Below, piece after piece: positions 13,212 to 26,223 of a DNA stretch of 64,000 nucleotides (position 1 is its first letter; the number at the start of each line of letters is the position of its first letter). The notes beneath the pieces were generated by a model that was not told the origin of the DNA, did not search any database, and worked only from the letters and a program-made list of their open reading frames with translations. The DNA comes from Eumeta japonica. Lineage: Eukaryota; Arthropoda; Insecta; Lepidoptera; Psychidae. The position numbers were made by a program, and so were the translations under genes. The stretch covers positions 186,001-250,000 of the forward strand of contig BGZK01000073.1 in NCBI GenBank assembly GCA_005406025.1, read 5' to 3'.

Positions 13212-16185
13212 TTATTTATTATTGTTGCTATAATTTTTGTATATTATTATTAAATAAAAAATGAGTAAGTGGATAAATCAAATTCTATCAATACATCTAT
13301 ATAAAGGCATGTTATGTAGTAGTAATATACAATGTAATGATCTGTATAGCATTGTAATATTCTTGTTTACAATTCATGATGTGGATGGATAGTTATCTGT
13401 TTTCAATGGTACCTGTTCAAGGTAAACAAACTGTGCTAAAAAAAGCGCTTAGCTCATCACTACTCAGATTAGCTTTGTCATTGTTCTTAAAGCGCAAACT
13501 TAAATACAGTCAATAGTATTTTCAGGGTTCCTCAGTGAATCGAGGCTAAATAATTGGCTTGAATCCGTCTGATAAAGCTTCTAACTGTCACATCTTAGTC
13601 GTTTTAAAGTTAGGTAAATATTTCATTGAAATGTTCTTATAAAAGTTTAATTAAACTTTTAGGACACTTTACTTTAGCGGTCAATAAAAGACTTCACCTT
13701 AAGTTCAAGTTGACAGAAAGAGATAGAGAAATCTGTCTTTGTATTATTTCAGAGTTACTGCAAATATCAAGTACTTTACAATTTTCCATTAATTGATTTT
13801 ATTAATATATTAGTTTATTGTATAAATACAATTTCTCTGCTATTAAAAGTCAATTATGATTTCAACATTATAACTTTAGATTATAAACTTATCGAATTAT
13901 GTGTTATTGAATAATTGTCTCTGTAATTATTCTCTATCCTAGTATAAATAAAGAAATTTGAATTAAAAAAAATATTGCTCCATATTCTATCAAATTTAAT
14001 GGTTTATTTCACACAGTAATTAAAAAAATATTTTTTTTAGAATTGCTATTTCAAATTGATTTTTTATTTCTGTAATTCTATTATTGACAATTATAATACA
14101 TTATATTTTAATTTATTATTACTAAACAAATATAATACAATGGAATTTTTCTATAAAGACATAAAAATCTTAAATCATAAATAAATAATTAAATTTTCAG
14201 CAAATGGAATTGTCATATAATTGTCTTATTTACTTTATTATTATAAAAGCTATTGAAAATGACACAAAATCCTAGGTCTGATATTTTATAGTGCAGAAAT
14301 ATTTATTTGGCAAATCTAAAATGTGTTTTTCTTAGATTTTCACTTTTTTGCTCTATAGCTCAAGGATATCTTTCCTATATGTCACATGCTATTTATAGCT
14401 TATCAGATATTTAATTTGCAAAATGACATGTTAATGGAAGTTTTCAAACATTTTGTCTGGATACATCTTTTGAGTGAAATTGTTCCACTTGTTTAAATTA
14501 ACATGTTTGCGATTTGGATTGCAACACTAAAAATTGCAGAAATAATTATTTGTGTGCAAGGTTTTTCAAAAGGGAAACTGACCAAATTTGTCTTTTGTCA
14601 ACTTATTCACATTTTCAAAAGTCATACTTTTTTTATTCCAATAAAGAATGTCCAGTTGTCTTATTCATACTAAGATAGTGTTTTGATATAACCTCATGTG
14701 GTCCCAAGTAAAAGTTATCTAAGTATTACGTATATCACAGCATTGACAAAATTGCATTATGTTCATCAAATAAGTGAGAAACTCAGTTCCGGAAGATGTA
14801 GAAAGAAGAAAAGGCGAAGAAAACTTTTTACTACAAGGCGAGTGATCTATAAGTTTGACCGGTATACTGACTAAAAAGTGCCTTGTTTTGAGCGACGTGG
14901 TGAAGCTGTAGCTTTTAGAGGCCAGTATTGCCGCTTACTGCTCACAAAATTAAAAATTTATTATAAGCATCTTATGGTAATATACCCATTTAGTTTTAAT
15001 TCTTCTTTGATGTTGTAAGGGTGCTGATACCAGAAAACTCATCAAAGAAAAAAAAGCTTGTGATTAAAGATATATCTGCACTTTTCGCTCTGTTCACTGT
15101 GGTAGGCGTTAGTTAATTGTGATGCAGCCACATGGTCGACTAACACTTTGTTTCTGGATAATCTATGATTAATCACCCATAATGCTATCGTAAATGTTTT
15201 GAGATGAGTCTGTTGTAAATTTTGCTATTATGTTATGGCACCATTCTACTCGAACCTGCTTTTGAGTCTGTGGTACCCGGCATGATACTATATTTCTTAT
15301 GCAAAGATGCCCATTTAAAATTTTATGTACAATTTCCTATTTAATTTACAATATCTGCCCAAGTTCTTCATACGTAATTTGCCTATTCTCTTTAATCATA
15401 TTTTTCGCTGCCGACATGTTTTTTTCTTTAATTACTGTTAATGAACAGCTACTTGTTCATCAGCCAAAGTTATTCAATTGCATTAAGTTTATTTAACTAG
15501 TAGTAAACATTTCATTTAGAAGGGCTTTTGTTTTCGAATTACATGCACTATTCCAAATAATTCTTCTCATCATGTATACATTTGAAATTTTTGAAAATAC
15601 TGTCCATAAATATTCTTGTTGATATATTATTCATTAAGTTAAATTAATATATCGATTTTGCTAATAAAAAAATATGGAGGGAAATTTGTATATAGAATAT
15701 CCATATTTTTTGTAATAAGCAATAGGATTTTATATTTCAGTAAATACCAGTCAGTGTGTCATTGTACTAATTATGCTACCTCAACTGTGGGATTTTTGAA
15801 CAATTATTGTCCATGGATTACATCGACTTCATTCTGTTAGGACCGCCAAGAGTTATATATACACTTAGATGTAAGCAAAGAGTATTTCTATAATTTAAGG
15901 GATCTGAAGTACAAACTATGCACTTAAAATAAATTATTTTTAATTTAAAAGGGCATTGAAATAAAATTCAATAATAATTCCAATTCTCTTACAAATGACT
16001 TCATTTCATTAGTGAAGTTTATTATTGGTTTTAATTAATTTTATTAGTAACTTGATTAGATTAATAGAATTTTTATTTGATAGGGAAAATGAATCATAAT
16101 AAAAGAGACTTGCTAAAACCGTACTTATTTAAATTATCATAAATGTAGTATGGTCTTTGATTACTCAAAAATGGCTAGATCAGGT
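13212..16185. other. intron 2, nothing recognised
   Basis: AT-rich. The stretch at about 14760-15200 is more balanced in composition and could be an old, unrecognisable transposon, but no protein motif survives in any frame. Confidence 0.35.
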
Positions 16186-16525
16186 TTTTGTTTTTGAAAG
16201 GGTATACTTTCCAGTTGGTCCCATTGTCATCAGGTCAGGTTTTGATTATGGGTTCATGTAGAAATTGAAGAGACTCTTCAAATATTATAGGCACACCATA
16301 GCAATTTGGGTAGTTATAGAAACTTGTGCATTTGCCCTCAGAAAGCACTATATGATGGTAAAAACCACAGACTACTCAATAATAAGTAGTTCACAGGTAG
16401 TTATTTGATTACTTTAATATTATGGCTGAGCAATGCTCATTACATTGCATACAGTGAAGTGGAGCTGATAGTGAAGTTTCAAGAGGACTCTTCAACAATT
16501 AACATTCCAGCATTGGGAAAAGCAA
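16186..16525 (+). repeat. probable interspersed repeat, family not named
   Basis: Balanced composition in an AT-rich context, including CATTACATTGCATACAGTGAAGTGG and two phrases GAGACTCTTCAA / GAGGACTCTTCAA about 220 bases apart. The style is that of a recurring moth intron repeat, but I cannot name it and have no second copy in this window. Confidence 0.3.
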
Positions 16526-18465
16526 TATATTGTAAAAGGCGATGTGGAATTGATATTCAGCTATTGTAACTTAAAATAATGTACAAATTGACCTACTAAA
16601 AAGAGAAAAATAAAAAACTGCCATCAAAAACCTAATTAAACAATGAGTTGTTTGTGGAGTCGGTACTAGCTAAAGGTGAATCAGCTGCCGTTGGGTCTCC
16701 TTAGAAGAAGAATATCTCTTTTTGACTTAATATTTAATGTTTCATATTCATGTTCACGTAGATTATATTTTCTTTTATCTTGCATCCCTGGTACCGATTC
16801 CCAAGAACAGCCAATTATTTAAATAGGTTTTTAAAGGTGATTTTTATTTATTTTAAAGTTTTTCACAAAATTCATATTGAACAAATATGTGGGTAAACAT
16901 TTTAAGTAACTATTCCAAATTGCAATTCTGTACGTTTAATGATTTCTCCAAATATAAGTCTGTGATAGGCAAACGGACAGACGCGTGAATAACTTTATAA
17001 GGCCATGAATGATAAGTTTTTTCTAATTAGGCATGTAACCTCAAAAACTTTGTTGTGAACAAATATTATCAAGTATATTATTTCTATGCTACTAAATATT
17101 TGTGAATCATGCACGTTACATATGCCATCTTGTAGTAATCAACAATAAATTTGATATTACATTGTTTAGGAAAGTAAATGACCTACTTTATTTTCTTACT
17201 TGAGCTTTAGTCACAGTAGAAGTGCGAATAAAACTTTAGGTGTTAGCTTTCCGTCAATATCCATCTAAAACAAATTACAAATATGTTACCATAGTTTTAT
17301 TAAATTAGGGCAAAAATTTTCACTATATTTGTTTCAATCTTATGAGGCATAGAACTAGATAGTGAATAATTTTTACTATAGATTTTAGCAGAGTAAAATG
17401 AAATGCATTTTAATTTAGTTGTTGATATAATACACTGAAAGAATATAAAATTTTTACTATAAGCGATATTCATAATGTAGGTTTTGTTGGGAACGGCTAG
17501 AAGTGTTATGTAGAACTCCTTTTTGATTTGTTTAATAAAATGTATATTAAATCTGTGAAAATAAAATCATACAATATTTAGTGAATATTTTTCATTTTAA
17601 TTGTTATAACAAATTTACCAAAATGTATAGATTTATATATTTGGAAGTGAAGCGTTGAGGTAGTGTTCTACTCTCGCCTTACAAAAATCAAGAAGGACCA
17701 CTATAAGGCGTGCACTTTTGGATTTTCCAAAATGTTTTTTAAATTCATAAGACATCTATATTATTATTACCATCCAAGAATAGTGAAAGTTAGTCAATGT
17801 ATCTTTAGTATGCATAAAGGTTTTTTCAATTAACATACTCTAACCTCAAATTAAATTATCTGTAATTAAACACCGAGTTCCAATGAGTTACTATGAAATG
17901 CCATTATGTTGTTTAGTATGTTTTAGCTGTTGTGATTTCAATTTAGTTCATAGCTCTTTATATGGCTGGTGTTACAGACTAATGTTTATTACAAGTTTCT
18001 TAAAGGGGAAGTCATATTCGAAAGTTATACTCAAAGTGGGATATTTGTGGAAGTTCAACGACGAGCCGTACTAGTTATACTAAAAGAGGAATATTTTGAT
18101 GTTTTCATCCAATTTCCATAAATGTATCTGCCACCTACACATTAATTCCATAAATAGCCCAGAGAAATCATGGTCGTTGACCTACTAATGGTACTTCCAA
18201 ATGGAACAATAATAATGGGCTGGACAAAAAGTTTCCGTAAAGGCATTCAAATACATCTCAATTTATGGATTGTTTAATAAGTGCATTTTAATTAATATTA
18301 ATTTGTGTATTGTATGTTTGTACATTTGTTTGTCGATGTGTAGTAATCTTCTCATATAATATATAATAGTGGTGCCACATTATCATTTCTGAAGAGACAT
18401 GAAATATAATAATTTTTTTAATATATTACAGGTATTTGAATTGTAAGTACACATAACTTATGTTG
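16526..18465. other. intron 2, nothing recognised
   Basis: AT-rich, with only short random ORFs. Confidence 0.4.
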
Positions 18466-18645
18466 AAAATAATTCCAAATACTTTGACTATGGGCTGTTA
18501 ATATTATTAATTTGAAAACTATTTATGTAATTTATTTTATTTAAATATTTAGCATTTGCCTACGGCTTTAAAAATAATTCCAAACACTTGATTGTGGGCT
18601 GTCAATGTTATTACTTCGAAAACTATATAATTTACTTGACCCAAA
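18466..18645. repeat. imperfect direct repeat, about 70 bp x 2
   Basis: AAAATAATTCCAAATACTTTGACTATGGGCTGT at about 18466 and AAAATAATTCCAAACACTTGATTGTGGGCTGT at about 18569 begin two related blocks, each continuing through AATGTTATT/AATATTATT and GAAAACTAT. Offset is about 104 bases. Confidence 0.7.
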
Positions 18646-18789
18646 TAATTAATTTGTGTCTACAATTTTGCCTACTTGAGCATAGAAAAATTCATTCATC
18701 GAAAAGATTTTTTTCTGTCCATACATGAGTTAAACTCAGTATTTAGAAAATAAAAGCTGAGGAAACTAGCAAGCTGTTTTTACTATTAT

Positions 18790-19815
18790 TATTTTTTTAA
18801 ATAGTGTTCGTTGAGGTCAATAAATACATTGCTGCATTCAAAGGAACCACTGAGAGAAACACTTTGCCCAACTTGAACTGAGGGGATCCTTTCCACCGCC
18901 TCTTCATATGCAGTCACTACTTCCTTGGCGTCCGCAAACCATTCTCCTTGACAACAACAAAAATGCATGGGGCGAGGTCGGGGTTGTAAGGCGGTCAAGC
19001 TGGTATTTCTATACCTAACGTCCCCAAATTGTTAAGTTTTTTGTCTAGCGGTATGTGGTGAGGCGTTGTCAGGATGAAGCAGAATCCTAATGCGGGGTCG
19101 TTTTTCCTGAACTTTTTCCACGACAAGAGGCAAACAATCGTTAGTGTACAAGTCTGCAGTGACTTTTTTTTTATTTTGTTAAACAATTGTTAAATAGTGA
19201 CTTGTCATTCCAAAGAAATAGGCCAGCGTCTTTTTTCCGACGTTTTGACCTTGTTTTATTTTAGCAAGCAACTCCTCGAAAAGAACACCCACTGAGCAGA
19301 CTATCTTTCGGTTTCGGGATCGTAACAGTGAATCCAGCTTTCGCCACCTACAACCATTTCATACAGAGTATTTGAGTCACCAACGGCAAATCTTAGCATC
19401 ATTTCGTGGCATCAATTAACAGTTTTTGAGTGTTAGTCAAATTATGAGGTATCCACCAAGAACAAAGCTTCCTGACCGCTAAATCTTCATGAAGGATTTT
19501 TTGCATTCGTCTCATACCGATATCTAAACTTGACCTAATTTGCTGGTCGGTCATTCTTTTGACAAATCTCTATGATGAGCCGCACAGCATTGATGTTGTC
19601 TTCGGTCGTCGCCGTAGAAGGACCTCCATCACGCAGATCATCTGTCATTTTAGTGCAACCACATTTGAACTCCTTAAACCAATTATAAACAGTGGCAAAA
19701 GATGTACCGCTTCATCATGAAAGGCCAACCGGAGTCTGTTATAACTCCCTTCTTGGTTTGAATGGCAACGAAGTCATAGAAAATCATCGCACAAAAATTT
19801 TCTCTTTAAATTCAT
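18790..19815 (-). pseudogene. mariner-like transposase, dead copy
   Basis: Read on the minus strand from ATG near 19815, pieces in several frames give mariner landmarks: MTDQQIRSSLDIGMRRMQKI, WWIPHNLT, VVGGESWIHCYDPETER (about 19350-19300), LLHPDNASPHTARQK (about 19080-19040), YNPDLAPC (about 18985), and a C-terminus ending DLNEHYLKK. The length of about 1.0 kb fits a 340-codon mariner transposase. The first catalytic Asp (normally GDE) is Gly (GGE). The second (PDNA) and third (PDLA) remain, although in different frames. No clear terminal inverted repeats could be placed. Confidence 0.82.
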
Positions 19816-20019
19816 GTTGACATTATACAAACATTTTTCTTTTTGGTGCCATATTATAAAAAAAAATGACATGAATGCAATACAAATAACTCTAGGTTGG
19901 CAAAGAGGTAAATTTTTGCAATCTGAACATTTTTATTTTACAATTTCTAAGTGGCTAATTCTAAAAATTTTTAGTGTGATTTCATACCACCCTAATTTAA
20001 GTTCAGATGCTGATTTCTC

Positions 20020-20405
20020 TCAGTTCCGATTCTGGTTTGAGTTTCAGCTTCTATTTTGCCGCTGATTCCAAGGTCTTTGATAATGATTCTGATCGATTTC
20101 GATTCTGACCCCTTTCTCGGTGGTGATTTCGCTTCCGCTCATGGTCGCAAATCCGACCAGATGTCGCTTTTCGGTTGCAACCGCATCTCGTTCATTTTTA
20201 CCAAGTCCAAACCCGATTGCTCATTTCACGGATCAGTTCTGGTCATGGTTCTGCTCTTGATTTTAGTCCCGCTCTGTCTTGGTTCCGATTTTGCTATCAC
20301 TTATGGTTTCATGCCGATCTGTGACTTGCTTTCAGTACCGCTTACGGTAGAGCTCGTAGTTTTAATTCCGCTCTCGCTATTAAGGTCCACTACCATGTCA
20401 TCCAT
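20020..20405 (-). repeat. degenerate TTTCGATTCTGAC-type repeat
   Basis: Pyrimidine-rich degenerate words (GATTCTGATCGATTTCGATT, CTTTCTCGGTGGTGATTTCG) fill nearly 400 bases and create the ORF 20056-20454, which has no protein similarity. The same word style is seen inside the Helitrons at 26224, 44072 and 44907. Orientation would be minus. No terminus is visible. Confidence 0.5.
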
Positions 20406-22080
20406 AGTCACTTCACAAGGAACTCATTATTTTTTATTATATTTAAAAAAATAAATCAAAACCGTTATGCTATGAGCTGTTTTTGGGAAATAGAGATCTG
20501 AAATCACATAATTTTTTGTAGATTTCTTATAATATACAATTCTCTAATACATTCATTTGACGTACATGCCTTTTAGTATAATACTAATGTATCTACCACG
20601 TAAACTTTCGGAAGAAAGCCTTTAAATTATGGTAAAATATTTAGAGGCTTTCTGCAATGTAACGTAATGAATATATTGCGTAGTTTAACAGAAATAAATT
20701 TACAAAGAGACAGACAAAAATAGCGCCTTTGTTTTATAATATACAAAGTCAAAGGAAAGATAAATATAGAGCCATTAATATTAGAAATATAATTCATAAT
20801 ATTTATCAAGTAATATATATTTAACAGGAATTAAATTTTCCATTATTTAAATCGTTTTTACGTGATGCACGTTAAAACAAACAGATAGACGGACGAGTAA
20901 AGGACGATTTTATCATGAATATAGATATACAACTATTATGAGTATGTATTAAATTTAACGATTCCTTGCCGACTGGAGGTGGTCGAAATTTTTCAACAAC
21001 TTGTCAGTCAGTCAGTGCCAAAACATGAGGTAGATGTCTGCCTATGTGCTATACATGTGGTATATATTATTTCCAATTTCCCGATACGTTAGCGTAATAT
21101 CTGAATGTAGAACACATACAGGCCTCCTCCAATCGTATAGTTGACCTCGTATCTTCAATGTCTGTAATTATTTAGAAATACCATCGGCATAAATGAAATT
21201 ATATTCTGCGGCTAATACCGACCTCGATGAAATTGACCCGGGGGAACTTCTTCGTAGACGCGAACGCGAAGGGAAATCGGCGACTGCAGCGTTTAGGAAA
21301 AGTTATGAATCGTAACCCGCTCCTCGCATAGGATTGTGTCCCGGGCGTCGACCCCGCAAACAGCTGTCCATTAATGGGCAATGACTCAGAGCGAGGCCTC
21401 CGTCGCCCCGGTTAACTGTACTGCGCGAGCGTTGGACGACGAGCCGCTTTCGGTTTTGGCTGCTCGGTGTATTGTATACGGTTGGAACGTTCACGTTCTT
21501 TATGTTCGTGCATTGGATATATATATTCTTATTAACAACGAGATTCATTCTTACAGGGTGTCAGAATTCTAGATGCAACAGTAGGGATCATGTATGTTTC
21601 GTTGTGTAAAGTATGTATTTACCTATAGTGTAATAATAGTGTATGTATTTCTTTAATCGAATTTGACAATACGCGGCGAAAGCACAGGTCATGATTTTGT
21701 TTTCATACGTAACAGACCATAGAGAAGTCAGAATCAGATATACTACTACTCGCAAAAAGTAGTTTTTCTGTTTGCCCATATGTTGGGTGTTTGTTTATAA
21801 TTTTACATTGCTAACACATATAATGTATATAATCAGAAACCAGGTTTATGCAACATTGTTTCTATTTTTTTTTAACCGATAAAAGGAAATTCTTTATTTT
21901 CCCAACATAAACCTAACAGATACACCATGTTACATACGTAAAATTTAAATATATTCTTTTTATGCCTAAGATTGTCGTATGAAACAATAGGCTGTTCTGT
22001 CGGATTGTAATCACTGCGAAACGTGGATGTTTGCAATTTCCGGCTATGCTATATTCGGAACAAAGTCGTGAAATATTTTA
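20406..22080. other. intron 2, nothing recognised; GC-rich patch at 21215-21450
   Basis: Mostly AT-rich. The patch at 21215-21450 is CpG-rich and produces overlapping ORFs on both strands, none with a recognisable domain. It may be an old element or a regulatory patch. Confidence 0.35.
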
Positions 22081-22084
22081 TCCA

Positions 22085-22260
22085 AAATCTCGCATTAGAT
22101 CCACATGGACTTGACGTGGTCTACACAACACTAGTATTCGACACGAGTACGAAACTCGTCGGACAATATGCTCGCGGTCGGTGGTCGAATCCGTGATCTT
22201 CCTATTCGACAGCAGCAACACTGACCGCTCAGCCATCACCGTTGCACCGTATAAATTTAG
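22085..22260 (-). repeat. tRNA-derived SINE-like sequence
   Basis: On the minus strand a tRNA-like head has an A-box-like TGGCTGAGCGGT (22235-22224) and a B-box-like GGATTCGACCACC (22192-22180), separated by 31 bases as in a pol III tRNA promoter. The block between, CTGTCGAATAGGAAG, resembles the anticodon region of insect tRNA-derived SINEs. The tail to about 22085 has no clear poly-A. It is a SINE remnant rather than a working tRNA, since the stems do not pair. Confidence 0.5.
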
Positions 22261-22479
22261 GAAACATCGAATAATAAAGATGGGCCTCGGCAGTTTTGAC
22301 GTGCGAATGAAGTTTATTCCCGTAAAAGGAACCATTTTCTTGGAATTTACTCATTAGGTAGAGCGGGTAAATGAACGCATTTATTATAATACCGAAGCTT
22401 GTATATACATTTCTGCATATTTGCTTATATGAAGAAAAGTATATACAATGTAAGGATATGAAATGTATTACATAAATCA

Positions 22480-23717
22480 TGTTATTTAATAAAACTTTTG
22501 GAACTCCAAAACCCCACGTTCATCGATCGGTATCATAACGTTTAATATATCGTATACATCGAAAGCTTAAGTTATTTGCGTCAAAAATGAAAATATTGTA
22601 AATAAGCAGTGGAAGAGCAATACACGCGTTCAGTATAAGATACGTAAATATACTGCGCAGAGGGGCAAGAGAACAACAACGTCACTTTTGTTAACACTCG
22701 ATTTCGCGCCCCATATAATTTGCGTACTGCTGGCTAGATATGAAAATCGGTTTTTTAAGAAGTGAACCCCTATAAGAACCTTTACTACCATTGGCTATCG
22801 ATGTCCGTGTTTGCATAACTTTTTCTTCTATGCATATATATCCAAGATCGTCGGTCTTGGACCGAATGCAACCTTAGGTGCGACCTACGACTTAGGCAGA
22901 TTGTCAGTCCACCAGCTAGAGGAAGATGTCTGATGCTGCGACATCTGGTTTGTGCTCTCCATTCTTCTATGAGCCATATTGTTTGCTCAGTGCCCTATCG
23001 ACTCATTGATTTTGGGAGCTGTGACGATTGCTTCTGAAGACTTTGTGTTATTTTTGACGTTTCTTTCGAATATCCTTCTTCGATAGACATAATCGTCTAT
23101 AACTTAGCTAGCTCTATCTAGCTATGTATAAGAAAAAAAAAAAGAGTGTGTGTACTTATGTACACGCGTTAGAAGTTATACTTCTTTGGCGTATGAATAA
23201 TATTTAAAATAACTCAAATGCAGTAGTAATCGACAATAAATATTAAAATCAATCAAAACGATTTTGTTTAATTGAAAATGTTTTATTAACGTAACAATAT
23301 AACAATACAGTACAAATATATAATCATTATTCATTATGTGAATGAGTCAAATACATTTAAAAAAGAGTGTACTTATTATTCAATTATTTGTTAGAAAAAT
23401 AATAAGTTCGTTAGAAATATATCTATATATTATACTTACATGGTTAACCTCTAATATTTAAAAACACTTCAAATTTTCATTTTTCACAACACAATGTTAA
23501 AAGTTTACAAATAATGTTTATATATATAATAAATTGAACAAAAATAATAATTATAGAAAATTAATACTCAAAATTGATTATTCATATGAATACTATATTT
23601 TGCAAGAACTGGGTTATGAATATAAGTACTATGTAATATATAGCATGAACACTCTGTACTATGTACTATATAGTATGAACACTCAGTATTGTAACTATAT
23701 TCAGTGTTGAAAATATA
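22480..23717. other. intron 2, nothing firm
   Basis: AT-rich. At 22850-23090 a more balanced block may be an old retroelement scrap without readable frames. At 23630-23690 a unit of about 38 bases with TATAGCATGAACACTC / TATAGTATGAACACTC is duplicated in tandem. Confidence 0.35.
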
Positions 23718-24188
23718 TTGACGTGACAACGTCTTAAATTAGGTTGCGGCTGGGAGTCACTTTGAAAAAGTGTAACGCTCGGTAACGTAACGATGAGTCA
23801 CCGAACGAGAGAGAGCCCGCCGAATGCCTTGCGTCTCCCACTCAACTATGATCGGTCTGCCGCGCGCGCAGCACTAGAGAATTAGTGCATAGCTTGCAAA
23901 TGTATTGCAAGTTATTGTATGTATATTTGTATATAAATACGTATGTATGTGTAAAGGTAAAAATAAAATTTTGTTAATATGAAATTCAGTGCGAGATTCT
24001 TTGTATAAATTAATGTTTTAAATATAATTCTTTGTATAAATAAATGTTTTAAATTGTTACTATTATTTCATCCTTCTTCCTACTATACGAATGAATATTC
24101 ACATTAAAATGATTTTACCATTCAAAGTCGTTGTCACGTAAAACTTTCGCCCGTATACCGACTTTACAGGCAACCAAATTTTTTTTTT
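23718..24188 (+). mobile_element. repeat element of about 470 bp, copy 1
   Basis: It is nearly identical to 37787-38236 from TTGACGTGACAACGTC to GGCAACCAAATTTTTT. It contains a TATA-like TATATAAATACG near 23930 and AATAAA near 23961. ACGTGACAACG near the start is inverted as CGTTGTCACGT at about 24129, 40-60 bases before the end. TG at the start and the promoter-polyA order would suit a solo LTR, and the inverted motif would suit a MITE. There is no coding capacity and no convincing TSD, so the class is left open. Confidence 0.7.
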
Positions 24189-24428
24189 ATTATTTCTATT
24201 CTGTGGCTAACTTCATCATGTCGTTTGTGCGCGCGCAGCTCACAAATTCACTCTCATCCAAACGTGCCAAAAGAAGTATAACTTCAAAAAATTAAGTTAG
24301 AAAATAATACAAACCAAATATTACGTCGTTAGAGACCAGAAAGTCTTCAAATGCTTATGCAAAATTACAATTGTTATATTTTCAACATTGTGTTGAGCTA
24401 ATTTACCTTTCTTACATTCGCCATGCTA

Positions 24429-24671
24429 GGCAATGCCATGTTTCCGGACCTGTATTACGAATGGCTTCTTAATAACGTCATGTTTAGAAATATTGTATGA
24501 CAACGTCTTCAATATCGCAAACAACCAGAAAATCGTAAATAAAATCAAACCAAACACTTGAATTGATACAACATTCCACTCTATTCCACCATATTTAAAA
24601 TTATTAGCGTAGTAAGTACCAATAGAAAACATATTTGCAGCAGGATTTTTCTGGCAACTTTCACATTCCTA
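24429..24671 (-). other. orphan ORF fragment with a membrane segment
   Basis: On the minus strand, open sequence follows a TAG and runs about 80 codons: ECESCQKNPAANMFSIG, then a hydrophobic stretch (VSIQVFGLILFTIFWLFAIL) predicted to span a membrane, a basic tail (KHDVIKKPFVIQVRKHGIA) and a TAG stop. The mariner at 24683 abuts its upstream end. I do not recognise the family. In AT-rich DNA an ORF this long may be chance, but the composition looks protein-like. Confidence 0.25.
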
Positions 24672-24682
24672 ATTTCTTAAAA

Positions 24683-25979
24683 CGAGGGGCGTTCACTATA
24701 AAGTGAGAATGAGGTGCAAACACTTTGGAACCAAAAAAAGAAAATGCTGTCAGGTAAACCTGAAATATTGATTAGATTAAAAAAAAAAAAATTTAATATT
24801 TTTTGGTTTTTAAATATGCAAATGTTTTGTTTGCAGTCTGTCTTAATGTGTTGTTGAGAATGGAAAAAAAAATCAATTGCTCGCGATTATTAACTATCTG
24901 TGTTTGAACAATTTTGCTATAGAACGAGTAGATTAAAACTTAAAGGATACTTTAGAAGGAAATGCTCTTTTGTGTTCTACAGTTGTCCGTTGGTGCGCCC
25001 AATTTAATTCTGGAAGAACACTCACTAAAGATGATCCTCGCTCTGGTCGGCCAATAACGATAGTAACCGAAGAAATAGTAAAAAAGTCCAAAAAAATGTT
25101 TTAACGGATCCTCGTGGTACGATACGTTTTATAGCCAAAAAAAAAACCAAAACTTCTACTGGTAGTGTGCATAGAATTTTACACGAACGTTTGAGGATGA
25201 AAAAGAAAAGTGTCCGCGCGCCGGGTACCCAGAATCCTTATTGATACACGAAAGCAAAACATGTTGAAATACTCCTCGAGCTTCTTTGGAACTGTTACAA
25301 CAAGATGTCAATAGTTCTTTGGCTCGATTTACAACCACGGATGAAATGTGGCTCCACTATTGAGATCCATAAAAAATACTGTCTAGGGCTTGGACCAGAC
25401 CATCATCCCCAATCCCTAAGAAATTTAAGGCGAATCGTTCTGCCGGAAAGATCATGAGCTCTCTTTTCTAGGATAGTAAAGGGGTGGTCGTGGTAGAATA
25501 TCTTGACCGTGGAGCAACTGTTACGGGCTCCTTGTACCCAAAACAAATTTAAAATTTGCGTAATGGACTTCGAAAGAAACGGCGAGGCAAACTGGCGAAA
25601 ATTGTTTTGTTCAATCAAGATAATGCCTCGGCTCATAGGTCCGCCGTTGCTACGGCTGCAATTCGAGATACTGGCTTCGAAATACTTGAGCATTCTCCAT
25701 GTTCACTCAACTTTGCTTCGAGAAATTTCTATCTATTGCTAAGGTTAAAGGAGTATCTGATAGGACGACATAGATTCGATGATGATGAAGCAGTAATCGC
25801 TGCAGTACAGGAATTTTTAGATGCCCACGATGAAAGAGCTTTTCAAGAAAGGAATTTTAAATTTAAACAAATGATATGCCAAGTGCATTATGCTATAAGT
25901 CTATATCGAAAAATGAAATAACATTTAATAAAAGTTGCCGTCAATATACACATTCTCACACTTTATTGAACGCCCCTCG
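24683..25979 (+). mobile_element. mariner element with both terminal inverted repeats
   Basis: The left end CGAGGGGCGTTCACTATAAA... and the inverted right end ...TTTATTGAACGCCCCTCG pair over about 28 bases with a few mismatches. Total length 1297 bp is standard for mariner. The flanking TA target duplication is not preserved. It encloses a broken transposase. Confidence 0.88.
24850..25921 (+). pseudogene. mariner transposase, inactivated
   Basis: Landmarks in several frames are CSTVVRWCAQFNSGRTL and DDPRSGRP (DNA-binding half, 24970-25055), TTDEMWLHY (first Asp, about 25336), LNRGATVTG-like DRGATVTG (about 25505), LFNQDNASAHRSAV (second Asp, about 25618), and HSPCSLNFASRNFYLL (about 25690). 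In that last motif the usual PDLAPSD context has lost the catalytic Asp (Asn in its place). Stops occur throughout, for example before DP at about 25360. The C-terminus FDDDEAVIAAVQEFLDAHD ends with a stop at 25919-25921. It cannot encode an active DD34D enzyme. Confidence 0.85.
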
Positions 25980-26223
25980 TGTCTGGGTACGCTTTTAGAA
26001 CATTACTTCATTCTATTAATCCATGACGAAAGGGTTCTTCTAATGTTGGATCCTAGACTACTAGTTTTTTTTATATTTTTTTATTTTATAGTTAGCGAGT
26101 GGTATTAAAATCTAAAAAGTGCTTTATTTACATTCAAACTGTTCGATGTTTTGAAGTCGGTTTTTGTTTAACTTTTATATTTGAGAGCATTTTGAAATTT
26201 CAACTGTTAAAAAAGTGTAGGTA

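Noticed and set aside
20056..20454. 132-codon ORF, hydrophobic/Ser-rich
   Set aside because: Made entirely of degenerate TTTCGATTCTGAC words shared with Helitron interiors.
22180..22240. Functional tRNA gene
   Set aside because: Only the pol III box spacing is kept; acceptor and anticodon stems do not pair, so a SINE head is the better reading.
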